Below are positions 20,591-30,241 of a DNA stretch of 64,000 nucleotides, piece after piece. Position 1 is the first letter of the stretch. Every line of letters starts with the position of its first letter. Origin of the DNA: Planctomycetota bacterium (GTDB lineage: Bacteria > Planctomycetota > Planctomycetia > Pirellulales > UBA1268); NCBI GenBank assembly GCA_003669585.1, contig QWOQ01000008.1:1-64000 (forward strand), in the 5' to 3' direction. The position numbers and the translations under genes are program-made. A model generated the notes under the pieces. That model was not told the DNA's origin. It searched no databases and worked only from the letters and a program-made list of their open reading frames with translations.

Positions 20591-22600
20591 TCACGGACCG
20601 GGAACCAACGGAATGGTTTTTTTCGCTTGCTGCCCTGCCTGAATCATCGCAAGGATACGATCGGGATCGTAAACACATCCGGCCCACGTGCCACCACTGG
20701 CCATCTGAAGTGCTGCCCACAGGCGAGTGTCGTGAGGCAGTTTGGGATGAGGCTTAAGATCTGTTCGAGATGCTCTTCGGTCAAGTGAATCTTGAGCCTC
20801 GCCTGGCGTCAATCGTCGTTGGCTGTCTCCCACCAAATTCACAGAACCTTCTAAGCGATTGAAATCGATTTCGATGCGCACAAGATCACCCTCAAGAAGT
20901 TTTCCAATCGGTCCGCCTGCAAGGCCCTCGGGACCAATATGACCAATGCATGCACCCGTTGAAACTCCTGAAAAACGGGCATCTGTCAGGAGCGCCACTC
21001 TGTTGCCTCTTGGGAGATGCTTGATCGCACTTGTCACCTGATAGGTCTCTTCCATCCCGGTCCCCATTGGACCGATTCCCGTGAGCACAAGTACATCTTC
21101 CGCTTGAATGTGTCCTGCTTTGATTGCCTCGATTGCACTGCGTTCACTGGTGAACACTCTTGCCGGCCCTTCAATTCTGTACACACCATCCTCATCGATT
21201 ACCTGAGGATCAATAGCCGTTGCTTTGACGACCGAACCTTCGGGCGCGAGATTGCCTCGCGGAAAAATCATCGTGCCTTTCAGTCCGCGGGCCTTTGCAC
21301 GTTCCGGTGAAAAAATTACATCATCGGGATTTATTCCATCGAGTTCTTTGAGCAGGTGACGAAATCGATCGCGCCTCGAAGACGTTTTCCACCATGCAAG
21401 ATTTTCACTCAATGTCTTTCCCGTGACCGTCATGACGCTGGTGTCAAGCAAACCGAGTTGATCCAAATGCAGCATCACTTCTGGAACGCCTCCAGCCAGA
21501 AATACTCGCACCGTCGGATGATGTTCCGGACCGTTTGGAAGAACACTGACCAATCTCGGCACACGGCGATTGACTCGAATCCAATCGTCCACCGTGGGCA
21601 CCGGCAAACCGGCAGCATGTGCGATTGCCGGAATATGAAGTAACAGGTTGGTAGAACCTCCAAAAGCAGCGTGCACTGTGATCGCATTGGTGATGCTTTC
21701 TTTGGAGAGCACAGTTCCAATGGTGATCGATTGTGCCGCCATGTGGTGCAACGCTCGCGCGGAGCGACGAGCCATATCGAGCCAGACTGGCTGGCCGCTC
21801 GGCGCAAGTGCCGAATGCGGCAGCGATAATCCCAACGCTTCACCAACCACCTGCGCCGTGGCTGCGGTTCCAAGAAACTGACATCCGCCTCCCGGTGATG
21901 CACACGCTCGACACCCAAGATCGGCTGCTTCTTGAAGCGTTACAAGCCCTCTGGAAAATCGCATTCCAAGAGTCTGTACGGCTCCTGCATCTTCTCCTAC
22001 TGCAGGTGGAAGTGTCACACCTCCCGGAACAACCACTGACGCAATATCACCGAGCCCTGCAACAGCCATCAACATCGCCGGAAGGCCTTTGTCGCACGTT
22101 GCAATACCAAGCACTCCTTTCCGCAACGGAAGCGAACGAGCCAATCTTCGAAAAATAATGGCGGCGTCGTTGCGATACGGAAGACTGTCAAACATGCCGG
22201 TAGTGCCCTGCGTGCGACCGTCACAGGGATCTGAACAAAATCCGGCAAACGGAATTGCACCCAGCGATCGAAATTCCTCGGCCGCAGCCTGCACAAGCAA
22301 TCCGATCTCCCAGTGACCGGTGTGGTAACCCAGTGCAATCGGGCTTCCGTCCGGCGCCCGAAGTCCGCCTTGCGTGCTAAGAATCAGAAACTGATCTCGG
22401 GCTGATTCTTCTGGACTCCATCCCATTCCTACATTTTGCGAGAGGCCAAAGATATCACCGCTCGGACTTTCTACGAGCATCTCGGGCGTCAGTGGGAGAC
22501 TCCCCTGAACACCGGGAGCGCTCGAAGTGATTTTGTAGATATCGGGGTCTGATGAATCGTATACCGACTGAACATTGTCGTTCACAAAAGAATTCTCCAT
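20591..22600 (-). CDS. YjhG/YagF-family dehydratase (probable D-xylonate dehydratase, IlvD/Edd superfamily)
   Basis: Near-verbatim family motifs recalled from E. coli Yjh[90 protein letters not shown]. Start MENSFVND at 22600. Confidence 0.92.
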   Translation of the reverse strand: MENSFVNDNVQSVYDSSDPDIYKITSSAPGVQGSLPLTPEMLVESPSGDIFGLSQNVGMGWSPEESARDQFLILSTQGGLRAPDGSPIALGYHTGHWEIGLLVQAAAEEFRSLGAIPFAGFCSDPCDGRTQGTTGMFDSLPYRNDAAIIFRRLARSLPLRKGVLGIATCDKGLPAMLMAVAGLGDIASVVVPGGVTLPPAVGEDAGAVQTLGMRFSRGLVTLQEAADLGCRACASPGGGCQFLGTAATAQVVGEALGLSLPHSALAPSGQPVWLDMARRSARALHHMAAQSITIGTVLSKESITNAITVHAAFGGSTNLLLHIPAIAHAAGLPVPTVDDWIRVNRRVPRLVSVLPNGPEHHPTVRVFLAGGVPEVMLHLDQLGLLDTSVMTVTGKTLSENLAWWKTSSRRDRFRHLLKELDGINPDDVIFSPERAKARGLKGTMIFPRGNLAPEGSVVKATAIDPQVIDEDGVYRIEGPARVFTSERSAIEAIKAGHIQAEDVLVLTGIGPMGTGMEETYQVTSAIKHLPRGNRVALLTDARFSGVSTGACIGHIGPEGLAGGPIGKLLEGDLVRIEIDFNRLEGSVNLVGDSQRRLTPGEAQDSLDRRASRTDLKPHPKLPHDTRLWAALQMASGGTWAGCVYDPDRILAMIQAGQQAKKTIPLVPGP

Positions 22601-22836
22601 AGTTCTCTTTCCACACGAATCCAATGAAGGGTCATCGGATTACTGACTCCTTTGTTGCTTTGGCTGCTTCGGCGCGTCACTGTATTGCCCTACCCCGAAT
22701 TTCTCAGACAGCTCTTCTGAAAGACGGCCGCCGCCTTATAGTAGATCGGTTGGGCGTCATCGCAGTCGACTGTGGTCCCGGTTCGACAGAAGGTCAAGGT
22801 CGATCGCTGTTTCTAGTTGTCTCTGGATTTTTCACC

Positions 22837-23706
22837 ATGAAACTCTGCCGTTACGTACCGCTCGAAGCATCACGTGATTCGAACGTTCGAGTTGGGCTTG
22901 TACGCAGCCACACGCATCTGGCCGATCTCACGCACGCCGGAATCGGAAGCCTGACTGAAATCCTTGAATCCGATGCTCCTTTGGAACTGATCACAAACGC
23001 CCTACGACAGCCTCTGGAGGAAATTCCACTCCAACAAATCCGAATTCTTGCTCCAATCGAACGCCAGGAAGTGTGGGCCGCAGGGGTTACCTATCTGCGC
23101 AGCAAATCGGCCCGTATGGAGGAGTCTGAATTCAGTGCCACCGCGTACGACCGCGTTTACGATGCGAATCGACCCGAAATCTTCTTCAAATCACAGCCCG
23201 ACAAGGTTGTAGGAACTGGCGACTCGGTTGGAATCCGTCGCGATGCAACGTGGAATGTACCTGAGCCTGAATTGGCACTCGTGATGAATTCGCGAGGAGT
23301 TCTCGTCGGCTGCACGATCGGCAACGACATGAGTTCTCGCGATATTGAAGGGGAGAATCTCCTCTATCTTCCGCAGGCAAAAGTCTACGATCGCAGCTGC
23401 TCTTTAGGACCATGGATCGAACTGGGGCTTACGGAAGAAGTGGCACGAAGCAGAATGATTTCGATCACGATTCGGCGCGGATCCGCAATCGTATTTAGTG
23501 GCGAAACCTCTCTCGGCAATATCAAACGTGGATTTCCCGAACTCATCGAGTTTCTTTTTCGCAGCCAGAAGTTTCCGCATGGCGCAGTGCTGCTGACTGG
23601 CACTGGAATCGTACCAGATGAATCCTTCACGCTTGCTGTTGAAGATGATATTGAAATCAGCGTCAGCGAACTCGGCACGCTTTGCAACAAAGTCATATTG
23701 GTTTAA
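22837..23706 (+). CDS. Fumarylacetoacetate hydrolase family protein, probable 2-keto-3-deoxy-sugar-acid dehydratase
   Basis: FAH-fold motifs (APIERQEVWAAGVTY, RPEIFFKSQPDKVVGTGDSV, EPELALVMN, GCTIGNDMSSRDIEG, LLTGTGIVP). Start MKLCRYVPLE. Confidence 0.87.
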   Translation: MKLCRYVPLEASRDSNVRVGLVRSHTHLADLTHAGIGSLTEILESDAPLELITNALRQPLEEIPLQQIRILAPIERQEVWAAGVTYLRSKSARMEESEFSATAYDRVYDANRPEIFFKSQPDKVVGTGDSVGIRRDATWNVPEPELALVMNSRGVLVGCTIGNDMSSRDIEGENLLYLPQAKVYDRSCSLGPWIELGLTEEVARSRMISITIRRGSAIVFSGETSLGNIKRGFPELIEFLFRSQKFPHGAVLLTGTGIVPDESFTLAVEDDIEISVSELGTLCNKVILV

Positions 23707-23751
23707 CACGCGGTCCTTTTTTGTCCTCACCACTCTTGCAGTGCACTTTTT

Positions 23752-25362
23752 ATGAAACTGTCTGGAAAAAATATTATTGGCACTGAAGTTCTCAGGAGTG
23801 AAGAGTCATTCGTTGCAACGAGTCCTCTCGACGGAACTGTGCTTGACGGCCGATTTGAAATGGCAGGCGTGGCCGATGTGGATACTGCAATCCGTCTGGC
23901 TCTTGTGGCCTTTGAATCCTTTGGGAAAAGTTCGGGGACATCCCGGGCTGATTTTTTGGAACGCATCGCTGCGGAAATTGAACTGCTCGGCGACGATCTT
24001 TTGCAGCGGGCGCATCTGGAAACGGGCCTTCCTCTGGCCCGACTCACCGGCGAGCGTGGTCGCACCGTAACCCAACTGAAGATGTTTGCGGCCTTGGCTC
24101 GCGAAGGCTCGTGGGTCGATGCCCGAATCGACGTCGCATTGCCGCTACGCCAGCCGCTTCCTCGCTGCGATCTTCGTCGAATGCTGGTTCCACTCGGGCC
24201 GGTCATCGTTTTTGGTTCGAGTAATTTTCCGCTTGCTTTTTCTGTTGCCGGAGGAGATACCGCAAGCGCTTTGGCCACTGGAAATCCAGTGCTTGTGAAG
24301 GCGCATCGCGGCCACCCTGGCACTTCCGAACTTGTGGCCCTCGCTGTGCGTCGGGCCGTGGCGGCATGCGGCATGCACGAAGGCGTTTTCTCAATGCTGC
24401 ATGGCGCTGGCAACGTCATTGGCCAAGCGATGGTAGTTCATCCTGGATCACGTGCAGTTGGGTTTACCGGCTCGCGAACTGCAGGCAGAGCCCTTTACGA
24501 CGCAGCCTGTTCACGCCCAGAACCAATTCCCGTATTTGCCGAGATGAGCAGTCTCAATCCTGTCTTCCTCTTAAGCGGTGCGCTTTCACTGCGTGCCACT
24601 GCAATCGCCGAGGGGCTCAAAACTTCAATGACTCTTGGAGTCGGTCAGTTCTGTACAAAGCCCGGAATTGTCTTTGCCGTTGAAAGCCCAGAGTTCATTC
24701 GCTTTCGTGAAATACTTGCTGATCTCGTTGTAAAAACTCCGGCGGCAACCATGCTGCATTCCGACATCCATCAGTCCTACTGCGATTCCCTCAAGCGTGT
24801 CGCATCGGTGAAGGAGGCCCTGCTTTTGGCCAGCGGTCAGAGCCAAACGAATCCTGCTGCCAATCAAGCGGTCGTAGAAGTGCGTGCCACCGACATGAAA
24901 ACTTTTCTTTCCTCGAAACATCTCCACGATGAAGTCTTCGGGCCTTTTTGTCTTCTTGTTTCCGTTGCGACGCACGAAGACCTCTCTCACATTGCCCGAA
25001 CGCTTGAAGGCCAATTGACCGCTTCCGTACATGGCACGGAGAACGATTTGGTCGAAGCCGGAGGACTGCTCGACGTGCTTATTCATCGCGCGGGTCGAGT
25101 GATCGTCAACGGATTTCCAACCGGCGTGGAGGTGTGCCATGCGATGCAGCACGGCGGACCATATCCAGCGACAACAGACTCGCGATTCACAAGCGTGGGA
25201 GGAGCGGCCCTTGCGCGTTTTGTTCGACCGGTCTGTTATCAAGATGTTCCATCGGCGCAACTGCCGGAAGCATTGTTGGATAACAATCCACAAGGAATTA
25301 TGCGTTCTCTCGACGGCGTTTTATCGCGTGATGTTGTGAAGCCTCATGGGAGTTCCCAATGA
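23752..25362 (+). CDS. Aldehyde dehydrogenase, probable 2,5-dioxovalerate (alpha-ketoglutarate semialdehyde) dehydrogenase
   Basis: VFAEMSSLNPVFLL...TSMTLGVGQFCTKPGIVF catalytic Glu/Cys region and FGSSNFPLAFSVAGGDTASALA, typical of the KGSADH subfamily. Confidence 0.9.
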   Translation: MKLSGKNIIGTEVLRSEESFVATSPLDGTVLDGRFEMAGVADVDTAIRLALVAFESFGKSSGTSRADFLERIAAEIELLGDDLLQRAHLETGLPLARLTGERGRTVTQLKMFAALAREGSWVDARIDVALPLRQPLPRCDLRRMLVPLGPVIVFGSSNFPLAFSVAGGDTASALATGNPVLVKAHRGHPGTSELVALAVRRAVAACGMHEGVFSMLHGAGNVIGQAMVVHPGSRAVGFTGSRTAGRALYDAACSRPEPIPVFAEMSSLNPVFLLSGALSLRATAIAEGLKTSMTLGVGQFCTKPGIVFAVESPEFIRFREILADLVVKTPAATMLHSDIHQSYCDSLKRVASVKEALLLASGQSQTNPAANQAVVEVRATDMKTFLSSKHLHDEVFGPFCLLVSVATHEDLSHIARTLEGQLTASVHGTENDLVEAGGLLDVLIHRAGRVIVNGFPTGVEVCHAMQHGGPYPATTDSRFTSVGGAALARFVRPVCYQDVPSAQLPEALLDNNPQGIMRSLDGVLSRDVVKPHGSSQ

Positions 25363-25393
25363 GATCAATGCGGAGACCGCTGCGTTTTCCGCG

Positions 25394-27073
25394 TTACGGG
25401 GTTGGATTTATTTCTGCGGTTTCTCTTTGATATGTTGCGACGCTTCGATTGGTCGAACCAAAGTACTTCTGAGCCACCTGCTGAATTTGCTCAGCCGTGA
25501 CAGCCTCATACTTTTTGGGGCCGTCATTGATTTCCCGCCAGTCGAGCAGCGTATCGACAAAAGCAAGCTGAATGAGAAGGGACATATTGCTCTGAAGTCT
25601 GCGGTAATTTCCAGCCGCAACTCTATTTTTCACTTTACGGAGTTCGCGTTCGCCAATCGGTTCTTTCTGAAGCTTTTCGAGAACATCGTACCAAGCCTGT
25701 TCGAGTGTCTGCGGAGTTGAGTCACCCCGAGTCTGGGCCTCAAACGCGAAAAGCCCTGCATATTTGCGAGTATCACTTGCTGTAGCAACACTTGAGGCAA
25801 TGCCACGCCCCTCAACCATTTCGAGATAAAGTCGGCCAGTACGGTCGTTTAAAATTTCAGAAAGCATGTCGAGCGGGTAGCTGTCGGCATGTCCTGCCGG
25901 CACGGTGTGGTAGCGAATTTCAATTGCTGGAGGAAAATCTCCAGCGGCATTCATCCGTTGTTCGGCCAACTGACTGACCTCAAGCGTAACGACCGGTGCT
26001 GGCTTTTTGGTGCCCGGATCGAGCCTCGAAAAATAGCGTTCAATCGCTCCTCGCGCTTTTGCTGGATCAAAATCACCAACGACGATCCCAACAAGATTGC
26101 CTGGTCGGTAGTAGGTATTCCAATATTCTTGCGCCTGATCAAAGGTGTAGCTGTTTAAATCACTTGGCCAGCCAATCACTGGCCACGAATACCCACATGA
26201 TGCCCAAAACATCGCATCAAACTGTTCTTGAAAACGTCCGGTCGGGGTGCTGTCGGTACGCAATCGCCGCTCTTCGTGAACAACATCGCGTTCCGAGTAG
26301 AACTCACGAAAGACGCTGTCGTTGAGTCGATCGCTCTCCATCCATGCCCAGAGTTCGAGCTTGTTTGATGGAATCGTGATGAAATAACAGGTCAGATCGT
26401 GGCTGGTGAAGGCATTCATGCCACTGCCTCCAGCCTTTGTATACACCTGATCGAATTCGTCTTTCACGATCGTGGACAGCTGGGACTGTTCTTGAGAAAG
26501 TTGCTCAATTGATTTTTCAAGATCGGCCGCTTTTGCTTTTCCTTCCTCGGTGGACAGATCGATCGAAGCACAATCTCGCTTTCCCTTTGCAATGGCATCG
26601 GAGTGGATGCGACCTTGCTGGGATCGCATCAACGTTTCAAGTTTTCCACGAAGCAAACGCAGTTGCTGCGTGTCATTCGCTGGGTTCCAAGGATCGTCGA
26701 TCTCACCGCGGTTCAAACGCTCATATTGAGTCGTCCACACGATCTGGTTGATCTGGTCACGAATGACTTTCTGATCCTCGCGATACTTCGCATCCCGATT
26801 CGGATCGCGTGTGCCGATCGTGTCGGTGCCTTTGAACATCATGTGCTCAAAGAAGTGGCTGATTCCGGTAATGCCCGGTCGCTCGTTGACGCTGCCGACT
26901 TTTGCAACCCATCCAGCGCTCACCACATGAGGTTGATCAGTTCGAGGAATAAGCAAAAACTGCATTCCGTTGGCGAGCGTAAATTCCTCCACTTCTACTT
27001 TTTGAGCGAAGGCGTGCTGCGACATGACTATGCAGGCGATCGCCGTTATCCATCGCCCCGGTTGATGCGTCAT
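25394..27073 (-). CDS. M16 zinc metallopeptidase (catalytic type)
   Basis: Signal peptide, GISHFFEHMMFKGT (HxxEH), GGSGMNAFTSHDLTCYF, ERDVVHEERRLRTDSTPTG. Confidence 0.93.
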   Translation of the reverse strand: MTHQPGRWITAIACIVMSQHAFAQKVEVEEFTLANGMQFLLIPRTDQPHVVSAGWVAKVGSVNERPGITGISHFFEHMMFKGTDTIGTRDPNRDAKYREDQKVIRDQINQIVWTTQYERLNRGEIDDPWNPANDTQQLRLLRGKLETLMRSQQGRIHSDAIAKGKRDCASIDLSTEEGKAKAADLEKSIEQLSQEQSQLSTIVKDEFDQVYTKAGGSGMNAFTSHDLTCYFITIPSNKLELWAWMESDRLNDSVFREFYSERDVVHEERRLRTDSTPTGRFQEQFDAMFWASCGYSWPVIGWPSDLNSYTFDQAQEYWNTYYRPGNLVGIVVGDFDPAKARGAIERYFSRLDPGTKKPAPVVTLEVSQLAEQRMNAAGDFPPAIEIRYHTVPAGHADSYPLDMLSEILNDRTGRLYLEMVEGRGIASSVATASDTRKYAGLFAFEAQTRGDSTPQTLEQAWYDVLEKLQKEPIGERELRKVKNRVAAGNYRRLQSNMSLLIQLAFVDTLLDWREINDGPKKYEAVTAEQIQQVAQKYFGSTNRSVATYQRETAEINPTP

Positions 27074-27557
27074 ACAATCTTTTCCTTGTGTTGTGTGTCA
27101 ACGTTGTACGGCGAAGACGAAAGCCTTGGGAATTCGCCGCACTTGAAGTTATAGCGTACGCAGCGTTTTTGAGATGACTGGCCCGGGATTTTCCCGCGAA
27201 GATCTTTATGCGACACGTGAGAGCGGTTCGGGCCTGGCCGATACCTGCTTGACAGTCGCACCTGTTGTAAATGTAGATACGATCGGTCGTTCCATTGACC
27301 ATTCCTGTAAAAATACGTACCGCTCTTCGGAAAAGATCGGGGGCTTTATTTCGCTGAACACCAAAGACTTCTCCCGATTTCTCATTGGGCAGCACACGCA
27401 TTTCGATTTTCATGTCTACTCCTAATAAGCGATGAAGTCTCTTGATAACTCTTAAATAGCACACGCCAAAAGAAAGTCTTTTTTTGCTATCCATGCAAGT
27501 GACTTCACAGGGAGTAAATCTCTGCCTTTCATCAACCGATCCGGCCCCATCGATTTT

Positions 27558-28985
27558 ATGAACTCCAAATCATTTCTGTTCTTCTTTCAAACACTGCTCG
27601 GGGTAAGCCATCCTGTCACACGCACAATCTATGCACTGAGCGGCGGTGGATTGATGCTTTTTAAATATGGGGTCGAGGCTCTCGTCATCTTTTTGCTGGC
27701 TGATGCAATTCTCACTCCCATCGACTTTCTTAATCCACTTTTGACTCTGCGCACCCAGTTGCTATCAACCGGTCCGGAATGGTTGCCGTGGGCGATTTAC
27801 ATCTGGAGCCTGCCTTTTGCCTGGGTCGCTTTCTCGATGAGCGTGCGCCGTGCCGCCGTCGCGGGAATCTCTCCGTGGTGGGGATTTGCGGTGCTCGTTC
27901 CGATTGTCAATCTATTCGTCATGGTGTCGCTTGCCACGTTGCCGGATGCGGCAGTTTCACGATGGCAGACCACTCCAAACCTGCGTCCGGGCAATTCTCA
28001 GTTTTCCTTTTTTTCACAGTTTCGCGCAGTGGGAGCAGGACTCTTGATTGGTATGGTGATGTTTTCTGTCACGATTATTCTCCTCGAGTCCTATGGATTG
28101 TCATTGTTTTTTGCAACTCCGCTGATGATGGGAAGCATCATCGGATTTCTTTCCAATCGTCCCTCTTCGATTTCGTGGTCTGCCACCGTCGGCATCTCGA
28201 TCGCCACAATACTCGCCGCGGAGAGCATGCTTTTACTCTTCGCCCTCGAAGGGCTTATCTGTGTGGTGATGGCATCACCGTTGCTCATCCCACTGGGGAT
28301 CATTGGCGCCCTGCTCGGTAAGGCGATTGCCAATTCGACGACGACAACATTAACGCAAACGCTCGGAGTACTGCTCGTTCTGCCAGTGACAGCAGGTGCT
28401 GAAGCGTTTCATCGCACGCTGACAGAATATGTGGTACTCACCGTCGTTGAAATTGATGCGCCTCCCGAAACGGTCTGGAAATATATTGTGGAGTTTCCAG
28501 AACTTCCCGCTCCTGAAGAATGGTTTTTTCGCTGTGGAATTGCCTGTCCCATGAGGGCTCGCATCGACGGCTTGGGGGTTGGCGCCGTGCGTCACTGTGA
28601 GTTCTCGACGGGTGATTTCGTCGAACCGATCACTGTTTGGGACCAACCGCGTCGGCTTGCCTTCGACGTCACAGATCAGCCTGAGCCGATGACGGAACTT
28701 TCTCCCTACCGTCACATTCATCCGCCGCATCTGGAACAACAATCGCTGAAAAGTCACCGTGGGGAATTTCGATTATTCGAATTGGCCAGCGGGCGCACCA
28801 GGCTCGAAGGCCGAACGTGGTACTCCTTTGACATGGCACCACAATGGTACTGGACGCTGTGGTCGGATCTTGCAATTCATGCCATTCACAGGCGAGTGCT
28901 TCGGCATGTTCAATTACTCAGTGAGCAGGAAACATTGCACGAAATCAAGGACTCTCCTGAGCCGGTTCCTGTACCGATGCAATAA
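27558..28985 (+). CDS. Multi-TM membrane protein with C-terminal SRPBCC/polyketide-cyclase-like domain
   Basis: Several hydrophobic helices in the N-terminal half; C-terminal TVVEIDAPPETVWKYIVEFPELPAPEEWFF...RTRLEGRTWYSFDMAPQWYWTLWSD. Confidence 0.75.
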   Translation: MNSKSFLFFFQTLLGVSHPVTRTIYALSGGGLMLFKYGVEALVIFLLADAILTPIDFLNPLLTLRTQLLSTGPEWLPWAIYIWSLPFAWVAFSMSVRRAAVAGISPWWGFAVLVPIVNLFVMVSLATLPDAAVSRWQTTPNLRPGNSQFSFFSQFRAVGAGLLIGMVMFSVTIILLESYGLSLFFATPLMMGSIIGFLSNRPSSISWSATVGISIATILAAESMLLLFALEGLICVVMASPLLIPLGIIGALLGKAIANSTTTTLTQTLGVLLVLPVTAGAEAFHRTLTEYVVLTVVEIDAPPETVWKYIVEFPELPAPEEWFFRCGIACPMRARIDGLGVGAVRHCEFSTGDFVEPITVWDQPRRLAFDVTDQPEPMTELSPYRHIHPPHLEQQSLKSHRGEFRLFELASGRTRLEGRTWYSFDMAPQWYWTLWSDLAIHAIHRRVLRHVQLLSEQETLHEIKDSPEPVPVPMQ

Positions 28986-28994
28986 TTGTTTCGC

Positions 28995-30044
28995 TCATTG
29001 TTTCTTTTCTACAATCGCTTTGCGTTGATCAATCAGACAGTTGTCATGATCGTCACTTTTTCTTCCCACACAATCCACCGGGTGAGTAAAGAGATACCGC
29101 CAGACATCTTCGTGAACAAACTTTCCTTGAACGTCCTTCACGGCTGCGCCTCCGGGAACCACCGATGAATGGGCTCGATTGACATCTCCTTTCACATCGG
29201 CACTTGTGACGATGCGGCGAGTGTTTTCAAAAGGGCTCTGCGTCTGATCGGCATTTACGATCGGACCATATTCCGCTAACCCGAGCAGTTTCCAGCTTCG
29301 ACAATAGTGGTCTGCGGTCCAACCACCATCGAGCGTGTGGCTAAATCCAAAAAAGCGGTTGGGCTCTGTGGCTGAGGGGATGGCCTGCCACCGCTCGTAC
29401 TGATCTCGCGGACCACACAGCATCACGACCCGATCAACCTTCTGATGTTTTGCAAATCGGGCGGCGGTGGTCGACCCATGTGAACTTCCTGCCATAACGA
29501 CACGATCCCACTCTATCTCAGAGCTACCTTCGCGAAGAAACTGATCCCATTTTCCTTCTGGATTCTCGTGAGCCAGCCAGATCAGAAATTGCCGTGATCG
29601 TTCCATCATACAATTCGGTTTCGGAATGTTGACCAACTCGCTTACGTCTTCACCCGTTGCTGCTTCGAGTCTTATTTTTCCCAGCGCGTATTCGTCGTTT
29701 GGCGGTGGTTCCTTTCCAAAGAGACCAAACCAGCCGTTGGCATAGTGCACACTGATCGCGTGCAATCCATAGGAGTTCACTCGCTCAAAGAGTGACGGAC
29801 TATGCCCCATGAGCCAGATGACGAGCTTGCCTTTCAACGGAACTCGCATGTCAACACTTGCGTACTCAACATCCTGCGGCTTTTCGTCCTTCTCAAAGAG
29901 AAAGGAGATTTCTGGCTGTTCGCGGGCCAACGGATCGATCGTGCTGGCTCGTGCAGAAAGCTGATATCGCTGCGGCACATCGGCAGACATTCCAACAGAT
30001 GCGGAGACTGCAAAAAACCATGAAGCGATCGCTATTTCTCGCAT
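28995..30044 (-). CDS. Secreted alpha/beta-hydrolase-like protein (possibly BPSS1187-like)
   Basis: Signal peptide MREIAIASWFFAVSASVGMSA; nucleophile-elbow-like VVMAGSSHGST. Family assignment tentative. Confidence 0.6.
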   Translation of the reverse strand: MREIAIASWFFAVSASVGMSADVPQRYQLSARASTIDPLAREQPEISFLFEKDEKPQDVEYASVDMRVPLKGKLVIWLMGHSPSLFERVNSYGLHAISVHYANGWFGLFGKEPPPNDEYALGKIRLEAATGEDVSELVNIPKPNCMMERSRQFLIWLAHENPEGKWDQFLREGSSEIEWDRVVMAGSSHGSTTAARFAKHQKVDRVVMLCGPRDQYERWQAIPSATEPNRFFGFSHTLDGGWTADHYCRSWKLLGLAEYGPIVNADQTQSPFENTRRIVTSADVKGDVNRAHSSVVPGGAAVKDVQGKFVHEDVWRYLFTHPVDCVGRKSDDHDNCLIDQRKAIVEKKQ

Positions 30045-30241
30045 CCATTCCCGTCCCCCTTCCCGCGTCGATATGGAAACATTGTTCATCGCGTTTTCTT
30101 CCTGTTTTTGAAAAACATCTGTATCGATAGACCTCTCTCTGTTTTTGAGCGATTTTGCGAGTGCGTCATACTATCATTTTACTCATCCTCTCAGCATTTT
30201 TGGCAGTTGCCATCCGTCGGCTGGTTTGCGAAGCTTCAGAC

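Noticed and set aside
20591-22600. Annotating this gene as IlvD (branched-chain amino acid synthesis)
   Set aside because: Motifs match the YjhG/YagF branch far better, and neighbours are sugar-acid rather than branched-chain genes.
23727-24419. 230-aa minus ORF opposite the aldehyde dehydrogenase
   Set aside because: Low-complexity Ser/Arg/Ala-rich shadow of a well-supported gene.
24625-25293. 222-aa minus ORF opposite the aldehyde dehydrogenase
   Set aside because: Antisense shadow with no motif; the plus gene is firmly supported.
26937-27494. 185-aa minus ORF upstream of and overlapping the M16 gene
   Set aside because: Its C-terminal part overlaps the M16 start in another frame; the MKIEMRVLPNEK start is intriguing but I cannot support it as a gene.
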